From: Synechococcus sp. PROS-U-1
Lineage (GTDB): Bacteria; Cyanobacteriota; Cyanobacteriia; PCC-6307; Cyanobiaceae
Assembly (NCBI RefSeq): GCF_014279755.1
Contig: NZ_CP047951.1
Coordinates: forward strand, 62,001-126,000
Direction of reading: 5' to 3'
DNA: 64,000 nucleotides
This document shows, one piece after another, positions 10,371 through 19,151 of this stretch. Under the pieces are notes generated by a model. The model was not told the origin of the DNA and made no database searches. It saw nothing but the letters and a program-made list of their open reading frames with translations. The position numbers were made by a program, and so were the translations under genes. The stretch's first letter is position 1. Each line of letters starts with the position of its first letter.

Positions 10371-10541
10371 TCCTTTGTGTTTGTTGCACAGATGGTTGCT
10401 TAAAAATGAGCTCGCTTAGGCAATTCCTGAGTTATGACTTTCTGAAAGCACTGAACTCTGCGCCGGTTGATTTAAGTTTTGAGCTGTGATCCCAAATGGA
10501 TGGTGGCTTCTGATCCTTGACCTTGCGGTTGTTCGAGTTCA

Positions 10542-11267
10542 TTAACCTTCGGGCCTTGATGTCCCTTGATTGGCTCTTGCAGCGCGATCAGTCTTCGAGG
10601 CTTGGCTCCCTCCAGAAGGACGGAACTTTGACGGATTGGAGTCGATGGGCCCTGTGATCTCAGGTTGAAGCTGGATTCGGATCCATGAGTTTTCCAAGAG
10701 ATCTTTTGCGTTGTGCTCTTCGGCAGTGGCTTCTGAGATGACCGATGGTTCTTGGATTGGGACTGGGGTCGGTGTGGAAGGTCGATCCTGAGCCTTCGTG
10801 GATTGGGGTTTCGGGTCACAGGCCAACCAGGGCATTGCTGTGACCGCATCAATTGGTGTTGGTTTGTCTTGATTGGGATTCTTGTTGAGGAAGGGATCCT
10901 TCAGCAGGTCTGGGGTCGCCACTTCGGTTGCAGGTGTGATGCGTTCTTCGTTGACGGGTTCTTCTAACCGGCAGCGCTTTAGTCCTTGTTCTGCAAGGGC
11001 TGCAATGGTTGCGTCCGGTTGATTCTTCAGCACCTGTTGATACGAGACGCTGGCTTGGTGCGGTTGTTGGAGTCCATGCAGCTGGATGTGACCCAGCAAT
11101 AACGACACCACAGCCCGCCAGCCCAAGACCAGGCTTGGGTCGTGCGCTTCCGATGCTTTTTGCAGTTTGTCCCATAACTCCAAAGCGAGAGCATGGGCCT
11201 CGGCGTACTCCCCGAGGCCATAGGCCCGTTCCGCGGCTTGGTAGGGCTGCTCGAAATCGGCGTCCAC
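10542..11267 (-). CDS. Conserved hypothetical TPR-like protein downstream of lysC
   Basis: 241 aa from a GTG start 33 bp after the lysC stop, so probably cotranscribed with lysC. The N-terminal ~100 residues look like one or two TPR hairpins (YQAAERAYGLGEYAEAHALA, QASVSYQQVLKNQPDA). The rest is a Pro/Thr/Ser-rich, probably disordered linker with a short hydrophobic patch (LLENSWIRIQL) near residue 195. The C-terminal ~30 residues are compositionally odd, and a second open frame continues to 10472, so a small frame change near the 3' end is possible. Function unknown. Confidence 0.65.
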   Translation of the reverse strand: MDADFEQPYQAAERAYGLGEYAEAHALALELWDKLQKASEAHDPSLVLGWRAVVSLLLGHIQLHGLQQPHQASVSYQQVLKNQPDATIAALAEQGLKRCRLEEPVNEERITPATEVATPDLLKDPFLNKNPNQDKPTPIDAVTAMPWLACDPKPQSTKAQDRPSTPTPVPIQEPSVISEATAEEHNAKDLLENSWIRIQLQPEITGPIDSNPSKFRPSGGSQASKTDRAARANQGTSRPEG

Positions 11268-11300
11268 GCGTTGGGGGGCCAGTCCCCCCGTTGTAGTCCG

Positions 11301-13106
11301 TCAGTCGGGGTCGTGCGGTGATGGGGTGCCCTGGGCGGTGTGACGCTCTTTTCCTCCCAGCCCGAAGCCGGCGTGCACCACCTGGAGTGCCTGGACGCCG
11401 GCGTCTTCCGCCACCACACAGCTGGTTCTGATTTCGCTGGTGGCGATCAGGCCGATGTTGATGCCTGCATCCGCCAGCGCACGGAACATGCGTCCTGCTG
11501 TCCCTGGTGTTGCAGGCATCCCAGCGCCCACAGCACTCACCCGGGCGATGGCCTCACCATCTTCCAGGGCGGCACCGGGCCACTGAGCCAGCAGGGGGGC
11601 CAGGGCCACATCGGCGCGTGCGCGGTCCTCTTTGCGCAGGATGAACGTGATGTCGCGCGACCCGTCGCTGTGCTGCCGCTCCGATTGAACGATTGCATCG
11701 AGGCTGATGCTGTTGTCCGCCAGGGCCGAACACAGTGCCGCTGCGGTGCCGGGTCGGTCGGGCACGTGGCGAACACTCAGTTGCACCTGGTCGCGGTCGA
11801 GGGCGACGCCGCGCACTTCCGGTTCTCCACTGCCGTTGTCGGTGGGATTGATGCGGATTTGTGACTCCTCCAGGTCAAAGGCCTCTTGAACGGCTTGCCG
11901 TGCTTTTGCATCACTGGCGGAATCGATCACACAGCTCACTTTCACTTCGCTGGTGGCGATCAGCCGGAGGTTGATTCCCTGGTGCGACAGGCAGTTGAAC
12001 AGGCTTGCGGCAATCCCGGGCCGGCCCATGATCCCAGCTCCACCGATGCTGAGCTTTGTCAGTCCTGCTTCGGCAGCGAGCTTCCCTCCGAGGTTGTCGA
12101 GCACGCTCTGGCTGACGCGACGGGCCGCTTCCAGATCCGGTTCAGCAACCGTGAAGGTGATGTCGTTGCTGTTGCCCTCGTGGGTCGCCTGAATGATCAG
12201 ATCCACATTGATGTCCGCTTCTGAGAGGCTTTCGAACAGGCGAGCAGCGATCCCGGGTTGATCGGGGATGTGGGACAGGGCGATCACGGCCTGGCCATTC
12301 AGCTCTTCGGCACCGTCCACCGGGCTTCCCAGCTCCAGGCCGCTCTGGCTGATCGCTCTGGCGGTGCTGCTGGTGAGCCGGGTTCCTGGCGCATCACTCC
12401 AGCTGGAGCGCACCACGAGGTTCACGCCGTAATTGCGAGCGATCTCCACGGCACGAGGGTGCAGAACGGAGGCCCCAAGGCTGGCCAGTTCCAGCATTTC
12501 GTCGCAGCTGATCGTGCTCATTAACTGGGCATCCGGCACCTTGCGCGGATCGGTGCTCAGCACGCCTGGAACGTCGGTGTAGATCTCACAGGCATCGGCA
12601 GCGAGGGCTGCAGCCAAGGCCACTGCCGATGTGTCTGACCCGCCCCGGCCGAGGGTGGTGATCTCGTTGATCCCGTCGCTGCTGGTGGTGCTTCCCTGGA
12701 AGCCGGCCACCACCACCACCAAGCCTTCGTTCAGACGGTTGCGGATGCGATCGGTGCGGATGCTGAGAATGCGGGCCCGGCCGTGGGTGGATTCGGTGCT
12801 GATACCCACCTGAGGACCCGTCATCGACACAGCTGCCACACCTCGGGCATGGAGTGCCATTGCCAACAGGGAGATGGAGATCTGTTCACCGCTGGCCAGG
12901 AGCATGTCCATTTCCCGCTGCACCGGGTTGGGTGTGATGGCATCCGCCAGCCTGGTGAGCTCGTCCGTCGTGTGGCCCATGGCGGAGACAACGACGACCA
13001 CGTCGTGGCCTCCGTCGCGGCAACGCTCGATCCGTTGGGCCACGGCCTGGATGCGTTCGACGCTGCCTACGGAGGTGCCGCCGAACTTTTGCACCAGCAG
13101 GGCCAT
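11301..13106 (-). CDS. lysC: Aspartate kinase with four ACT domains
   Basis: 601 aa enzyme that phosphorylates aspartate, the entry step to lysine, threonine and methionine. The N-terminal kinase domain has KFGGTSV at residues 7-13, a GRGGSDT loop and the DVPGVLSTDPR segment. After about residue 260 four ACT modules follow, arranged as two similar pairs: HIPDQPGIAARLF and IMGRPGIAASLF, then HVPDRPGTAAALC and PATPGTAGRMF. Most bacterial enzymes have only one pair; the doubled arrangement is known in cyanobacteria and implies layered feedback control by lysine and threonine. The TPR gene follows. Confidence 0.95.
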   Translation of the reverse strand: MALLVQKFGGTSVGSVERIQAVAQRIERCRDGGHDVVVVVSAMGHTTDELTRLADAITPNPVQREMDMLLASGEQISISLLAMALHARGVAAVSMTGPQVGISTESTHGRARILSIRTDRIRNRLNEGLVVVVAGFQGSTTSSDGINEITTLGRGGSDTSAVALAAALAADACEIYTDVPGVLSTDPRKVPDAQLMSTISCDEMLELASLGASVLHPRAVEIARNYGVNLVVRSSWSDAPGTRLTSSTARAISQSGLELGSPVDGAEELNGQAVIALSHIPDQPGIAARLFESLSEADINVDLIIQATHEGNSNDITFTVAEPDLEAARRVSQSVLDNLGGKLAAEAGLTKLSIGGAGIMGRPGIAASLFNCLSHQGINLRLIATSEVKVSCVIDSASDAKARQAVQEAFDLEESQIRINPTDNGSGEPEVRGVALDRDQVQLSVRHVPDRPGTAAALCSALADNSISLDAIVQSERQHSDGSRDITFILRKEDRARADVALAPLLAQWPGAALEDGEAIARVSAVGAGMPATPGTAGRMFRALADAGINIGLIATSEIRTSCVVAEDAGVQALQVVHAGFGLGGKERHTAQGTPSPHDPD

Positions 13107-13245
13107 GAGCCAGAACGAAACAATGTGGATTTTCTCATGTCACCGTCAACGTTTTGGCTTCTGTGATTTTTGCCGCTGATTGTCGGTCTGTTGCAGAAGT
13201 GAAGTGTTGGTTGGGGTATCCTCGCGGCGAAATTTATGTCGTCCC

Positions 13246-13929
13246 ATGGTTGTCCATCGCTTGGAGAATGGCCTTCCTTGGCTGCCCGTTGAGTCACTGA
13301 CGATGCTTGCCAAGCAACGCACCGCGTTGTGGCAGAGCGTGTCCAGGGATTATTGGAGCAACTGTGATGATGAGGCGAATCACCTGAACGATCAATATTC
13401 CAAATATCTAGAGATCGGCTCTGCAACAAATCAGCCTCTGCATGTGCTCGATATCGGGGCCGGGTTCTGCGGGTACGACATTCTTCTTGCCAAAAAACTT
13501 CTCGGCATGAAGCTCACTGTTCTCGATGCCAGCAACGAGGATAAGGAGTTTCGTTTGGGTTATCAAGACAAGGGGGAGCAATACAACGATTTTGGAATGC
13601 TCCGGACGCTCTTTGAGCAGTCGGATATTGCGCATGATCGTTATGAGCTCGTCGACTTCCGAACCATCGATGTATCTCAGTGGGCTGAGGGCAAGCCGGC
13701 TCAATACGATGTGATTCAGTCGTTGTATTCATGGTGTTTTCATTATCCCTACGAGACCTATCGGCATGCCGTTCAAACATTGCTCAAGCCGACCGGCATC
13801 ATGATTGTTGATTGCAGGAAAGTTCCAGAGCAGATGGATCTGCTCCTCCACGACTTTGACCTTGTCTCCGATGTCACTCCCTATGGCAATCCCTCCAGTG
13901 CACGGTTGGTTCTCCGGGCGAAAGGCTGA
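13246..13929 (+). CDS. SAM-dependent class I methyltransferase
   Basis: 227 aa. The SAM-binding motif I is clear (VLDIGAGFCGYDILLAKKL), followed by the acidic end of strand 2 (LTVLDASNEDKEF) and a motif-IV-like stretch (YDVIQSLYSWCFHYPYE). The open frame can start earlier at a TTG (13180), but the ATG at 13246 is preferred because the upstream codons have no plausible structure. The conserved core suggests a small-molecule or sugar methyltransferase; the substrate is not evident. It converges on holA with 16 bp between stops. Confidence 0.75.
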   Translation: MVVHRLENGLPWLPVESLTMLAKQRTALWQSVSRDYWSNCDDEANHLNDQYSKYLEIGSATNQPLHVLDIGAGFCGYDILLAKKLLGMKLTVLDASNEDKEFRLGYQDKGEQYNDFGMLRTLFEQSDIAHDRYELVDFRTIDVSQWAEGKPAQYDVIQSLYSWCFHYPYETYRHAVQTLLKPTGIMIVDCRKVPEQMDLLLHDFDLVSDVTPYGNPSSARLVLRAKG

Positions 13930-13945
13930 GGCGTTTGGTTCCAGT

Positions 13946-14911
13946 TCAGCTGAGCAGTCCATCGCGAAAGGCATCCCCAGGCAGAGCCCCTCGTTTGAGC
14001 CGGGCCTCCACCTCCAAGAGTCGCCCCAGGAGTGAGAGAAAGCGTTTGGCCGGGCGACCCTGCAGCTGCTTCCGCATGACATAAATACGTTTGGGGTTGC
14101 CGATCCCTGCGGCCTTCGCAATCACCGCCACATCACGCTCTCCCTGCTGTTCCAGCAGGCTCACCCAGAGCCAGCCTCGGATTTGGCCTGTGAGGGTGGC
14201 GATGATCCGCAGGGCCGGCTCGCCGGCATCAATCAAGGCATCCCAGCGGGCAATCGCCTCCCCGGGATTGCCCTCCAGCAGAGCATCGCCCACCGCCAGG
14301 GCATTGGTGCTGCGTCCGCCCACGAGCTCCCGCACCAGATCGCCGTTGATCGTTGTGGTTCGCAGCGACAGCTTGCGCAGCTCTGATTCGAGCCGGGCGC
14401 TGTCGGTGCCGATGGCCTCCACAAGGGCATCGATGGCATTGGCGTCCACGCTCAAGCCCAGGGCTTCGGCGGTGCGTTGCACCAGCTGCCGCTGACCATT
14501 GCCATCCCAAGCGGCCGGCAGGGGGAAGCTCTGTTCGTGATCTTGCCCCGCTTTGATCCGCTTTTGCAGGGCCTTGGTGGTGCGCAGGCGCCCATCGGGC
14601 TTGGCGGGGTTCACCAGCACCAGATGGCTGCTGTCAGGAACCAGGGCCATCGCGGCTTCGAACCGGTCGGCCAGCTCCGCTGGACAGCCGTTGCAGAACG
14701 GACTGCGTTGCAACAGCACAAGACGCTCGCCCGCCGCGAAGGGGGGTGTGCGAGCTTCCTCGAGGGCCTGGAGGGCCTGGCCGGTTTCGGCTCCATCAAG
14801 GCGGCTGAGGTTGAGGCTGCTCCAGCTCGGCTCCACCACCCGTTGGATCAGGGCATCGATGGCCCGATCGCGGGCGGCGGCGTCATCGCCCCAGATCAGA
14901 TGGATCGGCAT
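13946..14911 (-). CDS. holA: DNA polymerase III, delta subunit
   Basis: 321 aa clamp-loader subunit that opens the beta clamp. It starts MPIHLIWGDDAAARDRAI, the usual HolA opening around the degenerate nucleotide-binding fold, and has the C-terminal helical region (AKAAGIGNPKRIYVMRKQL, then RLLEVEARLKRG) typical of the family. The frame continues 98 codons upstream, but that part lies across cobH on the other strand and is not conserved in composition, so the ATG at 14911 was chosen. The start codons of holA and cobH are less than 10 bp apart. Confidence 0.9.
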   Translation of the reverse strand: MPIHLIWGDDAAARDRAIDALIQRVVEPSWSSLNLSRLDGAETGQALQALEEARTPPFAAGERLVLLQRSPFCNGCPAELADRFEAAMALVPDSSHLVLVNPAKPDGRLRTTKALQKRIKAGQDHEQSFPLPAAWDGNGQRQLVQRTAEALGLSVDANAIDALVEAIGTDSARLESELRKLSLRTTTINGDLVRELVGGRSTNALAVGDALLEGNPGEAIARWDALIDAGEPALRIIATLTGQIRGWLWVSLLEQQGERDVAVIAKAAGIGNPKRIYVMRKQLQGRPAKRFLSLLGRLLEVEARLKRGALPGDAFRDGLLS

Positions 14912-14920
14912 GGGCTGATG

Positions 14921-15595
14921 ATGGCGTGGATGACCCAAGACCATCCGATCTTTACCGAAAGCATCCGGCGCATTCGGATCGCTCTTGGGGACACAGGCTT
15001 GCCACCGCTGGAGCAGCAGGTGCTGGAACGCTTGGTGCACAGCAGTGGTGACCTCTCCCTGGGGCCGCTGCTGCATTGCAGCGAAGCCGCCTGCACGAGG
15101 GGGATGACGGCGCTGCAGCAGGGAGCATCCATCCTCACCGACACCGCCATGGCAGCAGCAGCGGTGGTGCCGATGGCTCGGCGCACCCTTGGGTCTGCGG
15201 TGCACACCGTGCTGGAGTGGGCCCCCGACGTTGCCCCCGAGGGGTCGACGCGAACGGCGGCTGGGATGGAGAAGGCTTGGAGGGATCTATCGACGCAAGA
15301 CCCCCCACCTGTTGTGTTGATTGGCAGCGCGCCAACCGCCTTGGACGTCTTGCTCAGGCTGGTGGAGAAGGGCGCTCGTGCGCCATCCTTGGTGATTGGG
15401 ATGCCGGTTGGATTTGTCGGGGTCGCCGAATCAAAGCGCGCTTTGCAAGAGAGTCGATTACAGCAAATTCGTCTGGAGGGCAGTCGAGGAGGGGCGGGAC
15501 TGGCAGCAGCGACCGTCAATGCTTTGCTCCGGGCGTCAACAGATGCTTGCGTTTCAACAACCCGTAAAGCGCGTGGCCTAAAAAATGTTCCGTAG
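14921..15595 (+). CDS. cobH: Precorrin-8X methylmutase
   Basis: 224 aa enzyme that moves a methyl group from C-11 to C-12 to give hydrogenobyrinic acid in the cobalamin pathway. Family features are the active-site histidine in ERLVHSSGD, TDTAMAAAAV, GMPVGFVGVAESK and the C-terminal substrate loop RLEGSRGGAGLAAATVNALL. Candidate starts are the adjacent ATGs at 14918 and 14921, or 14930 (Met-Thr-Gln-Asp-His). The last ~18 residues (TDACVSTTRKARGLKNVP) extend beyond the conserved core. It diverges from holA, so each promoter must lie within the other gene. Confidence 0.92.
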   Translation: MAWMTQDHPIFTESIRRIRIALGDTGLPPLEQQVLERLVHSSGDLSLGPLLHCSEAACTRGMTALQQGASILTDTAMAAAAVVPMARRTLGSAVHTVLEWAPDVAPEGSTRTAAGMEKAWRDLSTQDPPPVVLIGSAPTALDVLLRLVEKGARAPSLVIGMPVGFVGVAESKRALQESRLQQIRLEGSRGGAGLAAATVNALLRASTDACVSTTRKARGLKNVP

Positions 15596-15664
15596 TTTGA
15601 ATGGAAGTGATTTGAATTTTGGCAATATTCGTGTCAGTCAGATGGCTTGTTGTATGATCAACAT

Positions 15665-16411
15665 ATGCATGATGCGTTAGGCATGATTAATTTAAAGTCA
15701 TCGGGCGTATCTATTTATTTCCAGAATCAAGGCCAGAAGGGTCTTGCCGGACCTAAGTCTGAGGATGTCAATAGCTTTAAGACGTTTATCGTTTTTGGGG
15801 TTCCGCGTGGTGGAACCACAATGGTTGCTCGTGTTGTGGAGAGCCTAGGTGTCAATCTTGGTTCTGATTTGCCGGCAAATTACGAAGATACTGATTTCAA
15901 TTTCGACTTTCTTTCGAAAGATCTCAAGAAAAGTCGTCCAGCCTTGATTGAGCAGCTATCAAAGGTTATTGACCAACGCAATCAAGACCTCGACGTTTGG
16001 GGGTGGAAGTATCCCAGAGCTGCGATCTATCTCATTCCATTGCTCAAAAAATTGCGCAATCCTCATTTAATTTGCGTCATGCGCGACCCTATTTCTTCCG
16101 GGATTCGCAACATGAAGCGTGCGCAGAAGATTCATAAAAAATCACTTTCCAAGGCAGATTTTGTGCCTGAAAGTAATTGCGCTGACATCCCTTCGAGAAT
16201 CATTACACAACATCTTGAGATTCAGCTCAAGAATATGCGAACAATTCAGCAGGCTAGCTGCCCATCGTTTCTCTGTAGTTATGAGAAAGCCATTATGAAC
16301 ACGGATGATTTTGTTCGAGAAATGGCTGAATTTTTAGATGTTTCAAGCACAGAGCAGCAGATTCAGGATGCAATCCATCAGGTCAAGCCCGGTGGGTACA
16401 TGCAGGTGTGA
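15665..16411 (+). CDS. Sulfotransferase-family protein
   Basis: 248 aa. The P-loop-like PAPS-binding motif is FGVPRGGTTMVARVVESLG (near residue 45), and the second nucleotide contact is ICVMRDPISSGIRNM. The C-terminus KPGGYMQV resembles the short terminal motif of bacterial sulfotransferase-like proteins. The frame opens at TTG 15647, but ATG 15665 is the better start. The gene is AT-richer than cobH before it and tilS after it, which suggests an accessory gene. It would transfer a sulfate group to a glycan or lipid; the acceptor is unknown. Confidence 0.7.
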   Translation: MHDALGMINLKSSGVSIYFQNQGQKGLAGPKSEDVNSFKTFIVFGVPRGGTTMVARVVESLGVNLGSDLPANYEDTDFNFDFLSKDLKKSRPALIEQLSKVIDQRNQDLDVWGWKYPRAAIYLIPLLKKLRNPHLICVMRDPISSGIRNMKRAQKIHKKSLSKADFVPESNCADIPSRIITQHLEIQLKNMRTIQQASCPSFLCSYEKAIMNTDDFVREMAEFLDVSSTEQQIQDAIHQVKPGGYMQV

Positions 16412-16509
16412 TCATAAAGATTGATATCTGGTTTTCTTTTGTTTTGTTGAAGGCGATTGTGCAGCCAGATTTGGCTACTTTCTGAACATTATTTGTCTTT
16501 TTTTGGCGT

Positions 16510-17493
16510 TTAATTTTTCTTGCGAAGAAGAGCAAAGGTCTCGCGCTCAATTTGGATGATCCAGCCCTCAGCTAGTTGCAGGCTGGTCTGTGGGTGTGCA
16601 TGGATCAGGTTGTGTCCGAGTTTGTTGAGTTGTTCGGCTTTCATCGCTGGAGCTCCGTTCTCTTGCATCCATTGGTGCAGCAGCAGCTCACGTGTCGTGA
16701 CTTCGAGTTGCTTCCAGGCAGTTCTGTCCAATCCTTTTGCTTTGCTTAGGTGGTGGAGTGCAAGCCGGCTCAGTTCTGTCTGCGTGTCGTGGATTTGTGA
16801 GATTCGTTCTCCAAGGTTGGCCATGCGCAGGCTGCAGCCTGGATACAACTGCTCCAATATCGGCATGATGCGATGCCGAATGCGATTCCTGGCGTAACGC
16901 ATGTCTTGATTGCTTGGATCGTTCCAAACAGGGAGATTCAATTCAGTGCAAATCTGTGCTGTCTCGCTGCGGGTAAAGCCCAGCAGAGGCCTACGTAATT
17001 TGGCCTCTTGTTTGTCATCCTCCCGCAGCAACCTGATCGAACGCAGGCTTCCAAGGCCAGAAAGATCTGTGCCGCGTGCCAACTGAAGCAATTGCGTTTC
17101 GGCTCGATCGCTTGCGGTGTGGGCCGTGACCACATCGCAGTTCTGCTCGTGTGCATGTCGTGCCAGTTGTTCATACCTCCATTGCCGTGCAGCGGCTTCC
17201 GTGGTGATGGCGTTGGGTCTTGCTTGATCGCAATGCCATGGCAAGCCCGTCGTGAGGCACCAGCTCTGGAGCTCCTTGGCGAAGCGACTTGAGTCTTGAT
17301 GCCAGCCGTGATCCCCATGCCAGATCTCCAGAGACCAGCCATGCAGACGTTGAAGCTCCATTAGCAGGCCAAGCATGGCCATAGAGTCCTGGCCGCCCGA
17401 GACGGCAAGCATCAGTCGGCTCCCGCGGGGGAGCAGCTCGGGATCGCGCAGGATCCGTTGATGCATGCGGTGGTGCCAGGTGCTCCAGTTCAC
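16510..17493 (-). CDS. tilS: tRNA(Ile)-lysidine synthase
   Basis: 327 aa N-type ATP pyrophosphatase that converts C34 of the minor tRNA-Ile to lysidine, so it reads AUA. The PP-loop SGGQDS is at residues 32-37, followed by WHGDHGWH and TAHTASDRAETQLLQLARGT. The GTG at 17493 (Met-Asn-Trp-Ser-Thr-Trp-His-His) was chosen because the longer frame overlaps the divergent ycf23 gene; ATG at 17466 is also possible. The C-terminal domain is short, as in other picocyanobacteria. AT-rich accessory sequence abuts its 3' end. Confidence 0.92.
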   Translation of the reverse strand: MNWSTWHHRMHQRILRDPELLPRGSRLMLAVSGGQDSMAMLGLLMELQRLHGWSLEIWHGDHGWHQDSSRFAKELQSWCLTTGLPWHCDQARPNAITTEAAARQWRYEQLARHAHEQNCDVVTAHTASDRAETQLLQLARGTDLSGLGSLRSIRLLREDDKQEAKLRRPLLGFTRSETAQICTELNLPVWNDPSNQDMRYARNRIRHRIMPILEQLYPGCSLRMANLGERISQIHDTQTELSRLALHHLSKAKGLDRTAWKQLEVTTRELLLHQWMQENGAPAMKAEQLNKLGHNLIHAHPQTSLQLAEGWIIQIERETFALLRKKN

Positions 17494-17552
17494 AGCGCGT
17501 CGTGAATCCGCCCCCACGGTGTGAGAATCAGGGGATTGCTGTCTAGTCCCCC

Positions 17553-18311
17553 ATGACCCGTCTTCAGCAGCTGCCCGCTTCTCTGCAGCGCAGCCTCGAG
17601 CAGCGCTCTGCACTCAAGGTGATCGCTGGCTTGATGAACTTCGATGCCGCCAGTGTCGAGCGGGTCGCCCGTGCAGCGGGGCGTGGGGGTGCCGATCTGA
17701 TCGATGTGGCCTGCGATCCCGCCCTGGTGCGCCTGGCGATCGAGGCTTCTGGCGGCGTGCCGGTGTGCGTGTCGTCGGTGGAGCCTGATCAGTTTCCGGC
17801 CGCTGTGGCAGCCGGCGCGTTGATGGTGGAGATCGGCAACTACGACGCCTTTTATCCCCAAGGCCGAATTTTTGATGCCGCCGAAGTGTTGGAGCTCACC
17901 CGTCGCACCCGCCAATTGCTGCCTGAGGTGGCGTTGAGCGTCACGGTGCCCCACGTGCTGCCGATGGATCAGCAGGAGCAGTTGGCCATCGATCTGGTGG
18001 CGGCCGGGGCTGATCTGATCCAGACTGAGGGAGGCACCAGTGCCAAGCCCTTCAGTGCTGGCCACCTGGGCTTGATCGAGAAGGCTGCCCCCACGTTGGC
18101 GGCGGCCCACAGCATCAGCCGTGCTGTTGATGTGCCCGTGCTCTGCGCCTCCGGTCTCTCGGCGGTGACGCTGCCGATGGCCGTTGCCGCCGGTGCGGCC
18201 GGTGTGGGTGTCGGTTCAGTGGTGAACCGTCTGCAGGATGAGCTGGCCATGGTGGCCGTGGTGCGGGGTCTGCGCGATGCCTTGGGTGCTGCTGTCACCT
18301 CCCGCGTCTGA
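17553..18311 (+). CDS. ycf23: Ycf23 / DUF561 family TIM-barrel protein
   Basis: 252 aa, with the pattern of the cyanobacterial and plastid Ycf23 family: LKVIAGLMNFDAASV, GGADLIDVACDPALV, PVCVSSVEP, LIQTEGGTS, and a C-terminal phosphate-binding-like segment GAAGVGVGSVVN. The fold resembles FMN or phosphate-binding TIM barrels of the HisA/nitronate-monooxygenase type. The biochemical role is not established. It diverges from tilS over about 60 bp. A strong hairpin follows before psbZ. Confidence 0.88.
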   Translation: MTRLQQLPASLQRSLEQRSALKVIAGLMNFDAASVERVARAAGRGGADLIDVACDPALVRLAIEASGGVPVCVSSVEPDQFPAAVAAGALMVEIGNYDAFYPQGRIFDAAEVLELTRRTRQLLPEVALSVTVPHVLPMDQQEQLAIDLVAAGADLIQTEGGTSAKPFSAGHLGLIEKAAPTLAAAHSISRAVDVPVLCASGLSAVTLPMAVAAGAAGVGVGSVVNRLQDELAMVAVVRGLRDALGAAVTSRV

Positions 18312-18324
18312 TCTCAGCAGGGCT

Positions 18325-18369
18325 AAGCAGAGCACTCTTCCCCTTCATGGTGTGAAGAGTGCTCTGCTT
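18325..18369. other. Perfect 16-bp inverted repeat between ycf23 and psbZ
   Basis: The left arm AAGCAGAGCACTCTTC (18325-18340) and right arm GAAGAGTGCTCTGCTT (18354-18369) pair perfectly around a 13-base loop. No T-tract follows, so a classical intrinsic terminator is unlikely on the plus strand. It could separate ycf23 and psbZ transcription, stabilise an RNA end, or be a protein-binding site. It sits 14 bases after the ycf23 stop. Confidence 0.8.
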
Positions 18370-18375
18370 GCTCTC

Positions 18376-18391
18376 GGGAGCCTGGGCTCCC
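18376..18391. other. Second small hairpin (GGGAGC-ctgg-GCTCCC)
   Basis: A 6-bp GC-rich stem with a 4-base loop, six bases downstream of the long inverted repeat and about 30 bases before the psbZ start. Together with the first hairpin it would form a structured psbZ leader or ycf23 trailer. No T run follows. Confidence 0.5.
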
Positions 18392-18422
18392 ATGTGACAA
18401 TCGACCCCTGACGTCCAGATTC

Positions 18423-18611
18423 ATGCAGTTCATCAACACACTGACCGTTCTGGCCCTGGTGGTGGCGTCCTTCGCTTTGATCGTGGCGGTGCCGGTGCTC
18501 TATGCCTCAAGCGAGGACAGCGGCCGTTCCAACCGCCTCATCTTGTTGGGTAGCGCCGTTTGGGTGGCCCTGGTGCTGCTCAACTGGGGTGTGAGCTTCT
18601 TCGTGGTCTGA
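18423..18611 (+). CDS. psbZ: Photosystem II reaction centre protein PsbZ (Ycf9)
   Basis: 62 aa with two transmembrane helices: about residues 5-28 (LTVLALVVASFALIVAVPVL) and 38-60 (LILLGSAVWVALVLLNWGV), joined by a short polar loop SSEDSGRSNR. Length and loop match PsbZ, a thylakoid protein that stabilises the PSII core-antenna contact. It is direct evidence for an oxygenic phototroph. ribH follows in the same direction. Confidence 0.95.
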   Translation: MQFINTLTVLALVVASFALIVAVPVLYASSEDSGRSNRLILLGSAVWVALVLLNWGVSFFVV

Positions 18612-18674
18612 TTTCGGCGCTCAGCTGAAACCGGAGGGTGCCACGATGGCTGAGATTCAGTCGGCACCTTTGCC

Positions 18675-19151
18675 ATGGCCACGTTCGAAGGACGTTTTTC
18701 TGACGCAGCTGGGCTGCGCGTCGGTGTCATCGTGGCTCGCTTCAATGATCTGGTCACCGCCAAGCTGCTGAGTGGTTGTCTCGACTGCCTCAAGAGGCAC
18801 GGCGTGGATGTATCGGAGACCAGCCCGCAGCTCGATGTGGCCTGGGTGCCGGGGTCGTTTGAATTGCCGCTCGTGGCCCAGCAGATGGCCCGTTCCGGCC
18901 AGTATCAGGTGTTGATCACCCTTGGGGCGGTGATCCGTGGGGACACCCCCCACTTCGATGTGGTGGTGGCGGAGGCCAGCAAGGGCATTGCCGCTGTGGC
19001 CCGCGACACAGCCGTACCGGTGATCTTCGGTGTGTTGACCACCGACACGATGCAGCAGGCGTTGGAGCGGGCTGGCATCAAGAGCAATCTGGGCTGGAGC
19101 TATGGGCTTGAAGCGCTGGAGATGGGCAGCTTGATGAAGGCGCTGCCTTAA
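18675..19151 (+). CDS. ribH: 6,7-dimethyl-8-ribityllumazine synthase
   Basis: 158 aa penultimate enzyme of riboflavin synthesis, condensing the ribitylaminouracil with dihydroxybutanone phosphate. Family features are VARFND near residue 20, VPGSFELP, the [12 protein letters not shown] loop with catalytic His93, and [16 protein letters not shown]. Its TAA stop overlaps the stop of the convergent glycosyltransferase gene at a shared TTAA. No FMN riboswitch is visible upstream. Confidence 0.95.
   Translation: MATFEGRFSDAAGLRVGVIVARFNDLVTAKLLSGCLDCLKRHGVDVSETSPQLDVAWVPGSFELPLVAQQMARSGQYQVLITLGAVIRGDTPHFDVVVAEASKGIAAVARDTAVPVIFGVLTTDTMQQALERAGIKSNLGWSYGLEALEMGSLMKALP

Noticed and set aside
10472-10852. 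Separate minus-strand gene in another frame near the end of the TPR gene
   Set aside because: Low-complexity Pro/Gln/Ser product lying mostly inside the TPR gene; it may at most mark a small frame change near its 3' end.
14477-14920. Long upstream extension of cobH
   Set aside because: It runs antisense through holA and lacks CobH similarity; the conserved protein begins near 14921.
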